Positions 8,275 to 15,750 of a stretch of DNA of 40,408 nucleotides are shown here, piece by piece. Source of the DNA: Chloroflexota bacterium (GTDB lineage Bacteria; Chloroflexota; UBA6077; SHYK01); assembly GCA_009377635.1 (NCBI GenBank), contig WHTR01000020.1, forward strand, positions 1 to 40,408, written 5' to 3'. Numbering within the stretch: position 1 is the stretch's first letter; every line of letters starts with the position of its first letter. The position numbers were made by a program, and so were the translations under genes. The notes under the pieces are model-generated. The model was not told where the DNA came from. It saw only the letters and a program-made list of their open reading frames with translations, and ran no database searches.

Positions 8275-9702
8275 ATGCGGTCGTGGATCGCCGAGCTCGA
8301 GGCCGCCCACGAGCTCATTCGGGTCGACAAACCGGTCGACCCGCTGACCGAGATGGGCGCGCTCCTGTACCAGTGCCGGGAGCGGGCGCTGCTCTTCGAG
8401 AGCCTTCCCCACGGTTGGCGCGCCCTCGCCCAGGCCCCCGCGAACGTCCGTCAAGCGGCGCTCGCCTTCGGCGCGCGGGAGGACACGGTCGTGCCGCTCG
8501 TGGCCGAGCGCATGGGCGCACGCATCGCCCCGATCATCGTGGCGGACGGACCCGTGAAGGAGATCAAGCGCTCCGGCGGCACGTTCGACCTCGGTGAGCT
8601 ACCGGTGCACATCGCGGGCCAGCGCGACGGCGGCCCGGTCATCGGCTCAGGACTGGTCGTCACGAAAGACCCGGACACCGGCCAACGGAACGTCAGCTTC
8701 CATCGGCTGCAGATCAAGGGACCGAACCAGTCCGGCATCCTGCTCTATCCACGACACGCGTGGCGGAACTACCTCAAGTACGAGGCCCGCAACGAGCCAA
8801 TGCCGGTCGCCGTGTTCATCGGCCACCACCCCCTCTACTACGCAGCGGCTTCGACGACCGCCGCGTATGGTGTCGACGAGTTCGAGATCGCGGGCGGATT
8901 CCTGGGGCATCCCGTGCGCCTCGTGCGGTGCGAGACCGTAGACCTCGAGGTGCCCGCAGACGCGGAGATCGTCCTCGAGGGGCATATCCCCCCGCACATC
9001 CGCGAGGAGGAAGGCCCCTTCTCCGAGTTCCAGGACTACTACGTGACCGGCGCGGGCAAGAACCCGGTCGTCGAGTACCAGTATATGACGCGGCGGCACG
9101 ACGCGATCTTCAAGAACCTGCAGAACGGCTCCGAGATGGAGGGATGCGTCTTCCACAAGATCCCGATGAGCGCGACGATCTACCGGCGCCTGAAGGACGT
9201 CGGCGGCGGGCCGAACCTGCACAACGTGATGGCGCTCCCCGGCATCTTCGGCCTGGCCATCCAGATGACGCCCCGCTACTACGGCGAGGCCAAGAACCTG
9301 CTCATGGCGGCGCTGTCGTCCGAGTACCAGCATCCGAAGGTGGCGATCGCCGTGGACGCGGACGTGGACATCTTCAACCCGGCCGAGCTGCTCTGGGCGC
9401 TGAGCACCCGGGTCAACCCACAGCAGGATGTGGTGATCATCCCGGAAACGCACAACCACGCGATGGACGCGGCGCTCCCCGAGCTCGGCGCGCCCGGAAC
9501 CGCTCTGTGGCAGCGCCTCGGCTCGAAGATGCTCATCGATGCGACGATTCCTCCCCCAGCCGACGCCCCGGCGCGGGCGCTGTTCGAGCGGATCCGGCCG
9601 CGCAACCCACATCTGCGCCTCGAGGATTTCGCCGCCGAGGAATCGCTGCCGCTTGTCCGCGCGCTCCCGGAGCGCTACTTTGGCTCGCGGCTGCTGGAGT
9701 GA
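8275..9702 (+). CDS. UbiD family (prenylated-FMN dependent) decarboxylase
   Basis: Reversible non-oxidative (de)carboxylase of aromatic or alpha,beta-unsaturated carboxylic acids; in known relatives it needs prenylated FMN made by UbiX. The product is 475 residues, the usual length. The catalytic E-x4-E pair is visible in EEEGPFSEFQDYY (E246, E251), and the upstream Arg is in FHRLQIKG (R144). The C-terminal region carries the typical FNPAELLWALSTRV and DAT-P segments. The ATG at 8275 follows a modest GAGGG site; the frame is open further upstream but family similarity begins here. It is first in a plus-strand group with two diiron proteins. No ubiX is present in the window. Likely substrates are hydroxybenzoate or phthalate-like acids. 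Confidence 0.93.
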   Translation: MRSWIAELEAAHELIRVDKPVDPLTEMGALLYQCRERALLFESLPHGWRALAQAPANVRQAALAFGAREDTVVPLVAERMGARIAPIIVADGPVKEIKRSGGTFDLGELPVHIAGQRDGGPVIGSGLVVTKDPDTGQRNVSFHRLQIKGPNQSGILLYPRHAWRNYLKYEARNEPMPVAVFIGHHPLYYAAASTTAAYGVDEFEIAGGFLGHPVRLVRCETVDLEVPADAEIVLEGHIPPHIREEEGPFSEFQDYYVTGAGKNPVVEYQYMTRRHDAIFKNLQNGSEMEGCVFHKIPMSATIYRRLKDVGGGPNLHNVMALPGIFGLAIQMTPRYYGEAKNLLMAALSSEYQHPKVAIAVDADVDIFNPAELLWALSTRVNPQQDVVIIPETHNHAMDAALPELGAPGTALWQRLGSKMLIDATIPPPADAPARALFERIRPRNPHLRLEDFAAEESLPLVRALPERYFGSRLLE

Positions 9703-9870
9703 CGGCGGCGCACCGCCAGCAACGCCCGGTTCGCGTCGCGTGCTCGTCACCGAACGCGGCCTGGCCGTCCGGGCACTGCTGATGGCACGCACCGACGAGT
9801 CCTCGAAGTCTCGACCAACGCGCTATGATACGGGGTGACCCGCAACAGCCATCAAGGAGGAGGGAACACG

Positions 9871-10728
9871 ATGGCGGACATCCGACGCGTGGGCGTTCCG
9901 ATCACCTATCAAGAGGACAACCCGATCACTGAATGGGTGGAGAAGCTGCGCGCCAGCCTCGGCGCCGAGAAGCGGGAGCCGCGCGACCAGGCCGAGCGCG
10001 AGCTCCTCGGCCGGTGGCTTGGCTACCGCGGACGAGACGAGCTGGAGAACACGGTTGGCATGGCCTGCTACGCGTGCAGCCACTTCGAGATGGACTTCGA
10101 GTGGCGCTTTCTCCTGACCGACCACATTCGAACCGAGGCCGGCCACGGTTGGGGCTACATCAAGCAGGCGGACGCCATCGACCCCGATCGCGACCACTCG
10201 AGGCCGGATCCGGACTTCGAGTACGAGCACGGGCTCTGGCCCCGCGTCGAGCACCTCGCCATCCAGCGGCGCGACCTCCTAAGCTACATCTTCGCCGGGA
10301 ACCTCTGGCCGTACGGCCACGTTACGGCTGCGAGCATTCAGGGGATCCACATCACCACGCCGCACGTCCTGCGCTTCGAGGAGAACGTCGTGCAGGCAGA
10401 GGAGCGCGGCCACCACGACGCATTGCTCCAGAAGATCCACGACTACGTGTGGGAGCTCGTCGAGCGCTACGGTGAGCACGCGATTCGCACGCGCATCGCG
10501 GAGATCGACGCGGAGGCGCTGAACAGCCGCCCTCGGACGATCTTTGACCCGCCGCGCCGCGAGTTTCTGCGCAGGCATTTCAACGTGCCCATCGAGAACG
10601 TGGTCAAGTTCCATGAGTGGCGGGAGTATCTCTACCTGAACGTCCTGGGCTTCCCGACGGAGCCGGTTGTCATTCAGAATTGGCCGCCGGAGATCCCGCA
10701 GCCGACCGCGGCGGCCGTAACCGCCTAG
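9871..10728 (+). CDS. Ferritin-like diiron protein A (putative oxygenase component)
   Basis: A 285-residue mostly helical protein with two E-x-x-H motifs, E89-A-G-H92 and E178-R-G-H181, as expected for a carboxylate-bridged diiron site. The start at 9871 follows AAGGAGGAGGGAACACG. The N-terminus has no signal or membrane segment. It resembles the broad ferritin-like/PaaA-PaaC class, though I cannot assign it to a named enzyme. A second, differently built diiron protein follows in the same operon, so the two may form one hetero-oligomeric oxygenase, like the catalytic and structural pair of the phenylacetyl-CoA epoxidase. That role is inferred. The upstream UbiD gene suggests the pair acts on an aromatic substrate. 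Confidence 0.75.
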   Translation: MADIRRVGVPITYQEDNPITEWVEKLRASLGAEKREPRDQAERELLGRWLGYRGRDELENTVGMACYACSHFEMDFEWRFLLTDHIRTEAGHGWGYIKQADAIDPDRDHSRPDPDFEYEHGLWPRVEHLAIQRRDLLSYIFAGNLWPYGHVTAASIQGIHITTPHVLRFEENVVQAEERGHHDALLQKIHDYVWELVERYGEHAIRTRIAEIDAEALNSRPRTIFDPPRREFLRRHFNVPIENVVKFHEWREYLYLNVLGFPTEPVVIQNWPPEIPQPTAAAVTA

Positions 10729-10860
10729 CAGCCATCGACGAGCGGCGCGACCCGCCGTGACACGATTCCGGAAGCGGCGGCGGCTGGAGTGCAGGTTCGG
10801 CCAGTGTCAGGCTGCCAGCGGGCCGGCGAGTCGTTCCAGTGACCGAGGGAGAGGAGTGCC

Positions 10861-11508
10861 GTGGAGCCGAGGCGATTTGTGAAGGAGCTCGTCGACATGG
10901 TGAGCGATTTCTGCAGGGCGCTGGACGCCCAACCGCCGGCCTACAGCTACATTCCGCTCAGCTCGGATGAGCAGCGCGTTCGCGTAATGAAGAGCCGCCT
11001 CTTCAACGAGCAGCGGGCAGCGGATCTCTTCGGCGGCTGGCTCAAGACGACGCCCGAGTTCGAAGTACGGGCCGTGCTGGCGGAATCGGCGCACGAGGAG
11101 ATGGAGCATGCCCAGCTCCTGGCGAACCGAATCCGGCAGCTCGGCGGCGACCCCTTTGACTACCATCCGCTTCCCGCTCAGGTCGCCATGTTCAACGCGA
11201 TGGAGGGTCTGCCAGACACGGTCCAGCGGATCGCTGGTTTCTCCCTCGCCGGCGAGTCCGTGGCCACGTATCTCATCCGGAAGATGCTAGACGCCCCGTC
11301 CGTGCCCAACTGGATCAAGGAGCCGTATCGTCGAATCACTCAGGACGAAGAAGGGCACGCAAGCATGCCCCAGGAGATGCTCAATCGGTATGCAATAACC
11401 CCAGCCCAACAGGACGCGGCCCGACGCGCCGTCGCAATGCGCCTCATTCTCTTCCAGGCATACCTGGCGAGCCTCGACCGCTGGGCGCTCGGCCAGTCGG
11501 ACTGGTGA
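10861..11508 (+). CDS. Ferritin-like diiron protein B
   Basis: A 215-residue four-helix-bundle protein with a complete diiron signature: E50 (FNEQRAAD), E80-x-x-H83 (HEEMEHAQ), E132 (AGESVATY) and E163-x-x-H166 (DEEGHASM). The GTG start at 10861 follows GAGAGGAGTGCC. It lies 132 bases after diiron protein A on the same strand and is not closely similar to it, so it is a second type rather than a recent duplicate. Candidate roles are the partner subunit of a two-component oxygenase or a stand-alone ferritin-like oxidase; the sequence does not settle this. The downstream neighbour is convergent. Confidence 0.8.
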   Translation: MEPRRFVKELVDMVSDFCRALDAQPPAYSYIPLSSDEQRVRVMKSRLFNEQRAADLFGGWLKTTPEFEVRAVLAESAHEEMEHAQLLANRIRQLGGDPFDYHPLPAQVAMFNAMEGLPDTVQRIAGFSLAGESVATYLIRKMLDAPSVPNWIKEPYRRITQDEEGHASMPQEMLNRYAITPAQQDAARRAVAMRLILFQAYLASLDRWALGQSDW

Positions 11509-11553
11509 TCACCGGCATTCGAGTCATAGGCCGCGCGTGCGAATAGCCATCAG

Positions 11554-12174
11554 CTAGCGCTTGAACAGCGAGATCGCCTGGTTCACCGTCTGGACTCGCG
11601 CCATCTTCGGAAAGACACGGTTCATGAACAGATCGAGCAGGTCCGCGTCACCTGTGCAGATGTCGCGCAGCACGATCACGCTGTAGTCGTGGTCCCGGGC
11701 CGAGTACACCGTCGACGCGATCCCGATGTCGATGGCCCCACCGGCGATCATGATGGTGTTGATGCCTGCCGTCCGGAGGCTCAGGTCGAGGTGCGTCTGG
11801 TGGAAGGTGCTCCACCGGTGCTTCTTGACCACGTAATCGCCGGGCTCCGGCGCCAGCTCCGGAACGATGTCCACGCCGTGGGAGCCAGCAACGCCCACGG
11901 TCGGAGGAGCGTACCGCGGTCCCTCCTCGCCGCCGATCCCTCGGTCAATGACGATCCGTCCCCAGTCCCTCCCGTCCGGGCGATGGTCGGCCTGTGCGTA
12001 GAAGATGGCGATGCCGGCCTGGCGGCAGGCGCGGTTCATCTGCATCATCCGGAGGATGACGCCAGACGCGTTGATCGCGTCCTGGCGCTTGGAGTCCTCG
12101 GGGTGCAGATAGCGATTCAGGGTATCGAAGAAGAGCATTGCCGTCTCGCTTGGAACGATGGGGAAATCGGCCAC
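11554..12174 (-). CDS. Isochorismatase-like hydrolase fold protein lacking the catalytic cysteine
   Basis: Cysteine-hydrolase superfamily protein (isochorismatase, nicotinamidase, N-carbamoyl amidohydrolase), about 206 residues. The catalytic Asp is at D17 (LFFDTLN) and the Lys at about K118 (VVKKHRWSTF). The segment that normally reads G-x-x-T-N-x-C-V here reads GGAIDIGIASTVYSA, so the nucleophilic Cys is Gly (about residue 151, codon GGG). The protein may be non-hydrolytic or use another mechanism. I chose GTG at 12174, after GGAGGGTGAAC; alternatives are ATG 12192 and ATG 12249, with weaker sites. It is the last gene on this minus-strand group and convergent with the diiron pair. Confidence 0.88.
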   Translation of the reverse strand: MADFPIVPSETAMLFFDTLNRYLHPEDSKRQDAINASGVILRMMQMNRACRQAGIAIFYAQADHRPDGRDWGRIVIDRGIGGEEGPRYAPPTVGVAGSHGVDIVPELAPEPGDYVVKKHRWSTFHQTHLDLSLRTAGINTIMIAGGAIDIGIASTVYSARDHDYSVIVLRDICTGDADLLDLFMNRVFPKMARVQTVNQAISLFKR

Positions 12175-12286
12175 GTTCACCCTCCGGACCATCTCGCAAG
12201 GGAATCCCAGGTGCGCGCGAGCCACAAAGGCGTGCCTCTCGCCGTGCATAGGGACGTTGTCGAGTGCATTGACACGTGTGCCAGAT

Positions 12287-12700
12287 TCAGGAGCCCGCCG
12301 GCGCTGCGCACTCGCGCATCCACATCTCGATCATGCCCGCGAATACTTGTCCCTCGGCTGTGCCAAGGCTGATGCCTGCGAGATCCTCGTCCTCTGCCTC
12401 GATGGCCACTCCGTGGCGCAGCAAGAAGGCGAGCGTCAGCGCAAGGCCGGTCTCCGTGCTCCCCTTGCCGAACGGCTGGTCGCGCACGAGCCCGAAGAAC
12501 ATGAACGCGGCGATGGAGATGATATCGCCCCGTTGGTGGGTCACGGCGTCCTTGGCGCGATCGAGCGCTGAGCGGAGGCGGGGCTCGTTGACCGGACCCC
12601 ACTCGGTGGCGCCAAGGCGCTTGCCCAGCTCGGCATGGAAGGCGACCGCTTGGTCCACTTCTGGGTAGGCGATAGACGGCGCGCGGTCGGGCTGTCTCAC
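12287..12700 (-). CDS. Doc/Fic-like protein with degenerate active-site motif (toxin partner)
   Basis: A 137-residue protein arranged like Doc (death on curing): an N-terminal helix, RLRSALDRAKDA at the place of the G-L-L-E-S-A-L segment, then a FMFFGLVRDQPFGKGSTETG core and FLLRHG. The Fic core H-x-F-x-x-G-N-K-R-T is altered: Q75 replaces the catalytic His, and S81, T82 and E83 replace Asn, Lys and Arg. Nucleotidyl or phosphate transfer is therefore unlikely, or uses a different chemistry. The GTG start overlaps the stop of the AbrB-like gene by four bases, after AGAGAGGAGCA, giving the classic antitoxin-toxin layout. The TA assignment is inferred from fold and layout. Confidence 0.7.
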   Translation of the reverse strand: MRQPDRAPSIAYPEVDQAVAFHAELGKRLGATEWGPVNEPRLRSALDRAKDAVTHQRGDIISIAAFMFFGLVRDQPFGKGSTETGLALTLAFLLRHGVAIEAEDEDLAGISLGTAEGQVFAGMIEMWMRECAAPAGS

Positions 12701-12954
12701 TGCTCCTCTCTCGCTTCCGCCTCGCGCAGCATCCCGATCGCCTGGCCGTAGCGGGCCAGCACGCCATCGAGCGCCCGCTCCCACTCGAACGAGAACCATT
12801 GGGCGACGCCCAGGGGGGTCAGGAGGACACCATCGTCTCGAGCGTTGATCTCCATCTCGACTCCAGGGGCCAGGTGGTAGCGCTCGGCCAGCTCCCTCGG
12901 GATGGCCAGCGCCACCGTCTCGCCGTGCTCGAACAGCCTTTCACTTCCCGCCAT
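12697..12954 (-). CDS. AbrB/MazE-family antitoxin-like DNA-binding protein
   Basis: An 85-residue swapped-hairpin AbrB-type protein. The N-terminal half holds the family pattern VALAIPRELAERYHLAPG, followed by VEMEINARDDGVLLTPL. The C-terminal half is a helical tail (FEWERALDGVLARYGQAIG) that would wrap the partner toxin. The ATG at 12954 follows GGAGGGGAGGCGCAC. It overlaps the Doc-like gene by four bases. In known pairs such a protein represses its own promoter and neutralises the toxin; both functions are inferred here. The 222 bases upstream (12955-13176) hold no gene I can support and probably carry the promoter. Confidence 0.8.
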   Translation of the reverse strand: MAGSERLFEHGETVALAIPRELAERYHLAPGVEMEINARDDGVLLTPLGVAQWFSFEWERALDGVLARYGQAIGMLREAEAREEQ

Positions 12955-13176
12955 GTGCGCCTCCCCTCCGGCCCGTTCCCGAGGCTCGCCATACCGTATG
13001 CTGCACAACCCGAGGTTTGACAGTCAACTCACGGAGCTCGGTTGCGCCTCCTCCTCTTCTGGTGGTCGAGATCGAGTAGGAACGCGAGACCCGAGTTACG
13101 CAGGCACATGACCGTGCGACATTCACTGTGGATTCCGTTTCGAACCCGGTCGGCCCGCACAGCCGGCCGGCAGCAC

Positions 13177-13458
13177 TCACTGCGACGTCTGGTGCTGGTA
13201 CCGCTCTCGCGTCGTGCCGGGCGTTCGTGGTGGTTCTCCTCCCATCGCCGCGAGGTGATCCTCAAGGGCTCGATCGGTCTCCCAGTGCTCCAGCAGCGCG
13301 TACACGTTCGGACGTACGGCGCTCTGGAAGACCTCGAACTGTTGGCACCCGGGCTCCGACGCGACCCTTTGACAGCGCTCGGCCAGGGCCCGTACCCGCT
13401 GCTCAGAATCCTCTGCGTTCTCCGCCGTGAACTGGATAACCAATCGGACGCCTGCCAT
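13177..13458 (-). CDS. Antibiotic biosynthesis monooxygenase (ABM)/quinol monooxygenase-like protein
   Basis: A 93-residue dimeric alpha-beta-barrel protein. Typical ABM features are a first strand GVRLVIQFTA, SEPGCQQFEVFQS, then YALLEHWETDRALEDHLA. Relatives are cofactor-free monooxygenases on quinols or polyketides, or heme-degrading and ring-isomerising enzymes; this one's substrate is unknown. I placed the start at ATG 13458, after GAGGGAG about 10 bases upstream; ATG 13479 is in frame but lacks a site. It stands alone between the AbrB gene and LigB on the minus strand, with gaps of more than 200 bases on both sides, so it may have its own promoter. Confidence 0.82.
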   Translation of the reverse strand: MAGVRLVIQFTAENAEDSEQRVRALAERCQRVASEPGCQQFEVFQSAVRPNVYALLEHWETDRALEDHLAAMGGEPPRTPGTTRERYQHQTSQ

Positions 13459-13712
13459 GATCAGATCTCCCTCATTCATCGATGATGGGCTGCCATTGGT
13501 CCGGGCCCACTATACCAGCGTCTCGGGAGCGAGCCTGCTGATCTCCGATTCGGGGTGCTACCGCCCCGCACCTGCTGATGACGACAACTGGATCGCGGAT
13601 GCCTTTCTTCGTCAACGCCCGGTACCCGACCGACCCGTCTAACTGCATCGCCGCCGCCAAGCTGATCATCGAAATCGTTGGACTCCCGGGCTGCCCAGTC
13701 TCGGGAGAGCCG

Positions 13713-14522
13713 CTATAAGGCTGCGAACGCGAGCCCTGTGGCGAAGGCCGGCACGGGCCGGTAGCAGATAATCTCGGCCGGTCTGCTGCCCGCTGCCCCG
13801 AGCATCGTGATCCAGTTCCGCAACTCGAACCCGCCCGTTCCGCCCTGGGCGATCTCGTCGTCGGTGTAGCGGCTCAGCTCCTCGCCCTTGCCGTCGCGGA
13901 CAAGCTCCAAGATGCGCTCCTCCCATTCGCGATTGATCTGCCCATGCTGTATCTCGCCCGGCCAATGGGAAAGGCCACCGGACCCGATCAAGACCACCCG
14001 CTCGGGCCGTCGCTGGATCGCGCGAGCGATGCTTTGCCCGAACGCGTAGCAGCGGAACGCCCGCGGCATCGGGGGCTGCAAGCAGTTCTGGATGACCGGG
14101 ACGACGGGCACATCCATGCGGGGGGACACGAAGTGCAACGGCAGCATGGTGCCGTGATCGAGAACGAGCTCCTGGGAGAAGGCGGGCTCGATGCCGGCGT
14201 CCATCGCGGTCTCGACGATGGCGCGCGCCAAGTCCGGATTCCCCGCCACGCGCGTCTTTGGGATCCCGAGCCATTCCTCAGCAGGACCCGCGAAGCTGTC
14301 CGCGATACCGACGCAGAAGGCTGGCATGTTAGATAAGAAGAAGTTCACCCAGTGGTCGGGACTGATGATCACGATGGTGTCTGGGCGTAGCGCCTCGATA
14401 CACGCACGCACCTTTCCCAAAGCTTCGTGGACGGCTGCCACATCCTCGGGCGGGGCGGCCTTCGGAAAGGCCGTGAGCCCCGGGGCATGCGACAGCCCGA
14501 AGGCTGCGATGACATCACCCAT
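13713..14522 (-). CDS. ligB: Class III extradiol ring-cleavage dioxygenase, LigB-type catalytic subunit
   Basis: Fe(II)-dependent cleavage of a catecholic ring next to the hydroxyls, as in protocatechuate 4,5-dioxygenase. The product is 269 residues. Metal and catalytic residues are in place: His in FGLSHAPGL (metal), His in ISPDHWVNFF (metal), His in GGLSHWPG (acid/base), and Glu in GGTGGFELRNW (metal). The ATG follows GAAGGAGCACACC and overlaps the LigA gene by 8 bases, indicating translational coupling into a LigAB complex. The exact substrate (protocatechuate, gallate, methylgallate or a homologue) cannot be told from sequence. The rest of the 4,5-cleavage pathway is not seen here, although amidohydrolase-2 proteins elsewhere in the window could include a hydratase. 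Confidence 0.92.
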   Translation of the reverse strand: MGDVIAAFGLSHAPGLTAFPKAAPPEDVAAVHEALGKVRACIEALRPDTIVIISPDHWVNFFLSNMPAFCVGIADSFAGPAEEWLGIPKTRVAGNPDLARAIVETAMDAGIEPAFSQELVLDHGTMLPLHFVSPRMDVPVVPVIQNCLQPPMPRAFRCYAFGQSIARAIQRRPERVVLIGSGGLSHWPGEIQHGQINREWEERILELVRDGKGEELSRYTDDEIAQGGTGGFELRNWITMLGAAGSRPAEIICYRPVPAFATGLAFAAL

Positions 14523-14805
14523 GGTGTGCTCCTTCGTCGTGACTCGTCTCCTCCGAGCCGCTCCGAATCGCTTCGAGGTACTTGGGGATGGGCACTCCTG
14601 AATAGTTTGCCAACGGTGTCAGGAGCAATCCGTGGATACCCATCGCGTAGAGCGCGCGAAAGTCGCGCTGCCGCAGTGCGGAGCGCTCCACCTCGGTGAG
14701 CATGCGATCCGCAAGGACCTGCTCTGGATCCGCGGAGAACGCGGCCCGTAGCGCCGCATCGGTATTGAACTGGTAGAGAAACTTCTGCACCTCGTACAGG
14801 CTCAT
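14515..14805 (-). CDS. ligA: Extradiol dioxygenase LigA-type small subunit
   Basis: A 96-residue helical subunit that forms the lid of the LigAB active site. Family landmarks are LYEVQKFLYQFNTDAALR, then FSADPEQVLADRMLTEVE and RALYAMGIHGLLLTPLA. It is shorter than Sphingobium LigA (139 residues), but similar in length to many LigA-domain proteins. The ATG follows GGGAGGTGACATGGG. It overlaps ligB downstream by 8 bases; six bases upstream lies a broken gene made of a methyltransferase start and a transporter-protein tail. LigA alone has no activity in known systems. Confidence 0.9.
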   Translation of the reverse strand: MSLYEVQKFLYQFNTDAALRAAFSADPEQVLADRMLTEVERSALRQRDFRALYAMGIHGLLLTPLANYSGVPIPKYLEAIRSGSEETSHDEGAHHG

Positions 14806-14811
14806 CCCATG

Positions 14812-15180
14812 TCACCTCCCAAGAAGGACATTTGACCCGCACCCGCCTTTTCCTACGCTCGCCGAGCAGTCTACCAACATTGGCGGAGCTGCGCTCTGGC
14901 GGTATCCGGCTTCGCGCCAATAGCGTGCTGCACCAGGGTGAAGCGGCACCTTGAGCACGCCCGCCTCGCAGTTTCGACACGTCGCCTCGATCGGAACTGG
15001 TACTGATTCGACCCACGGCACCGCGCCGCCTCCCACGTCGAGCACTCGTGCCGGAGGTTGCGGCATGTAGCGTCGCAGCAGCTCCTGGGTGCGAACCAAC
15101 TCGAGCGTCTCGCCGCCCGCGAAGAGCCGTGCCTGCTCGATGCCGCAGTCGTAGTATGCGCGGATCGCCTCATCGAGCAC
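14812..15180 (-). pseudogene. Chimeric gene remnant: methyltransferase N-terminus joined to TAXI-type binding-protein tail
   Basis: The open frame of about 122 residues starts at GTG 15180 after GGAGCGGTAGCG. Residues 1-60 look like the start of a class I SAM methyltransferase (AIRAYYDCGIEQARLF, then ARVLDVGGG, motif I). Right after motif I the resemblance stops. The following sequence includes VPLHPGAARYWREAGY, which resembles the C-terminal tail of TAXI-family TRAP solute-binding proteins. The methyltransferase core and nearly all of the binding protein are missing. I interpret this as a deletion fusion of two genes, just upstream of ligA. A real short fusion protein is possible, because the frame is open and has a ribosome site. 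Confidence 0.55.
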
Positions 15181-15229
15181 CGCTACCGCTCCAGTGTCCG
15201 TTCGCAACCGTGATTCTGGACGGCTCCCC

Positions 15230-15273
15230 TGCCCATCAGAGAGCCCCGTTCCGAACGCCGAGTCTGATGGGCA
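15230..15273. promoter_or_regulatory. 11-base perfect inverted repeat between divergent remnant genes
   Basis: The arms TGCCCATCAGA (15230-15240) and TCTGATGGGCA (15263-15273) are perfect complements around a 22-base loop. They lie in the 353-base gap (15181-15533) between the two divergent methyltransferase remnants. This could be an operator for a dimeric regulator or a stem-loop. There is no U-tract, so I do not call it a terminator. The rest of the gap holds the small palindrome at 15287 and no gene I can support. Confidence 0.35.
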
Positions 15274-15286
15274 ACGCCTGACGGAT

Positions 15287-15301
15287 TGTACCCATGGTAC
15301 A
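15287..15301. promoter_or_regulatory. Short palindrome TGTACC-CAT-GGTACA
   Basis: Perfect 6-base arms with a 3-base centre, 14 bases downstream of the 11-base inverted repeat. The size and near-AT centre are like those of small dimeric regulator sites (GntR, TetR or MarR types). It is short enough to arise by chance, and its interest comes from sitting beside another inverted repeat in a divergent intergenic region. Confidence 0.25.
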
Positions 15302-15533
15302 CTGAGACGTCCTGTTCCTCAGCAACCCGCACACCGGAGCAGATGACCGCGTGGCGCCACACGATTCGACAGCTCTCCTCCTCTCCTCGCGTGCCTCCAC
15401 GCCACGCGCCGCCTGGCGCATCTCGTAGCCACTCCCGAAGTCCAGTCCACCTGTCCCCTATCGGCCTCCGCAGCGTGACCCGCTGACGGCACCGGCCCCG
15501 AATCGCACATGAGCGCGACCATGAGGAGGAGAG

Positions 15534-15641
15534 ATGCGCTACGCGTTTGGAGATTCCGACCTTGCTGCCCAGCGCCTGGAATTCGTCAACCAGGTCTTCT
15601 CCGACACCAGCCGACCGCTGTTGCAGCAGCTTGCCACTCTC
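15534..15641 (+). pseudogene. N-terminal remnant of a SAM-dependent methyltransferase
   Basis: The ATG follows ATGAGGAGGAGAG, a strong ribosome site. The first 36 residues read like the start of a class I methyltransferase of the ubiE/Coq5-like group (YAFGDSDLAAQRLEF, then SRPLLQQLATL, the helix before motif I). The expected motif I (LDVGCG) is missing, and the frame continues into low-complexity, Arg/Thr-rich sequence that overlaps the next gene. The gene seems truncated before its SAM site. It is divergent from the similar remnant at 14812-15180; the Rieske gene that follows at 15751 may use its promoter. Confidence 0.5.
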
Positions 15642-15750
15642 CGGTCTGCGAGAACAACGCCAGCCACCGGCTCGCGCCGAGCTGTCGGCAGCTTGAACGC
15701 GCTCATGAACGCACGTACCATTGCTGGCAGCGAACGCCAGGAGGTAGGTG

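Noticed and set aside
13578..13718. A 46-codon plus-strand frame (MTTTGSRMPFFVNARYP...) before the ligB stop.
   Set aside because: No ribosome site, no recognised family, and it overlaps the end of ligB on the other strand.
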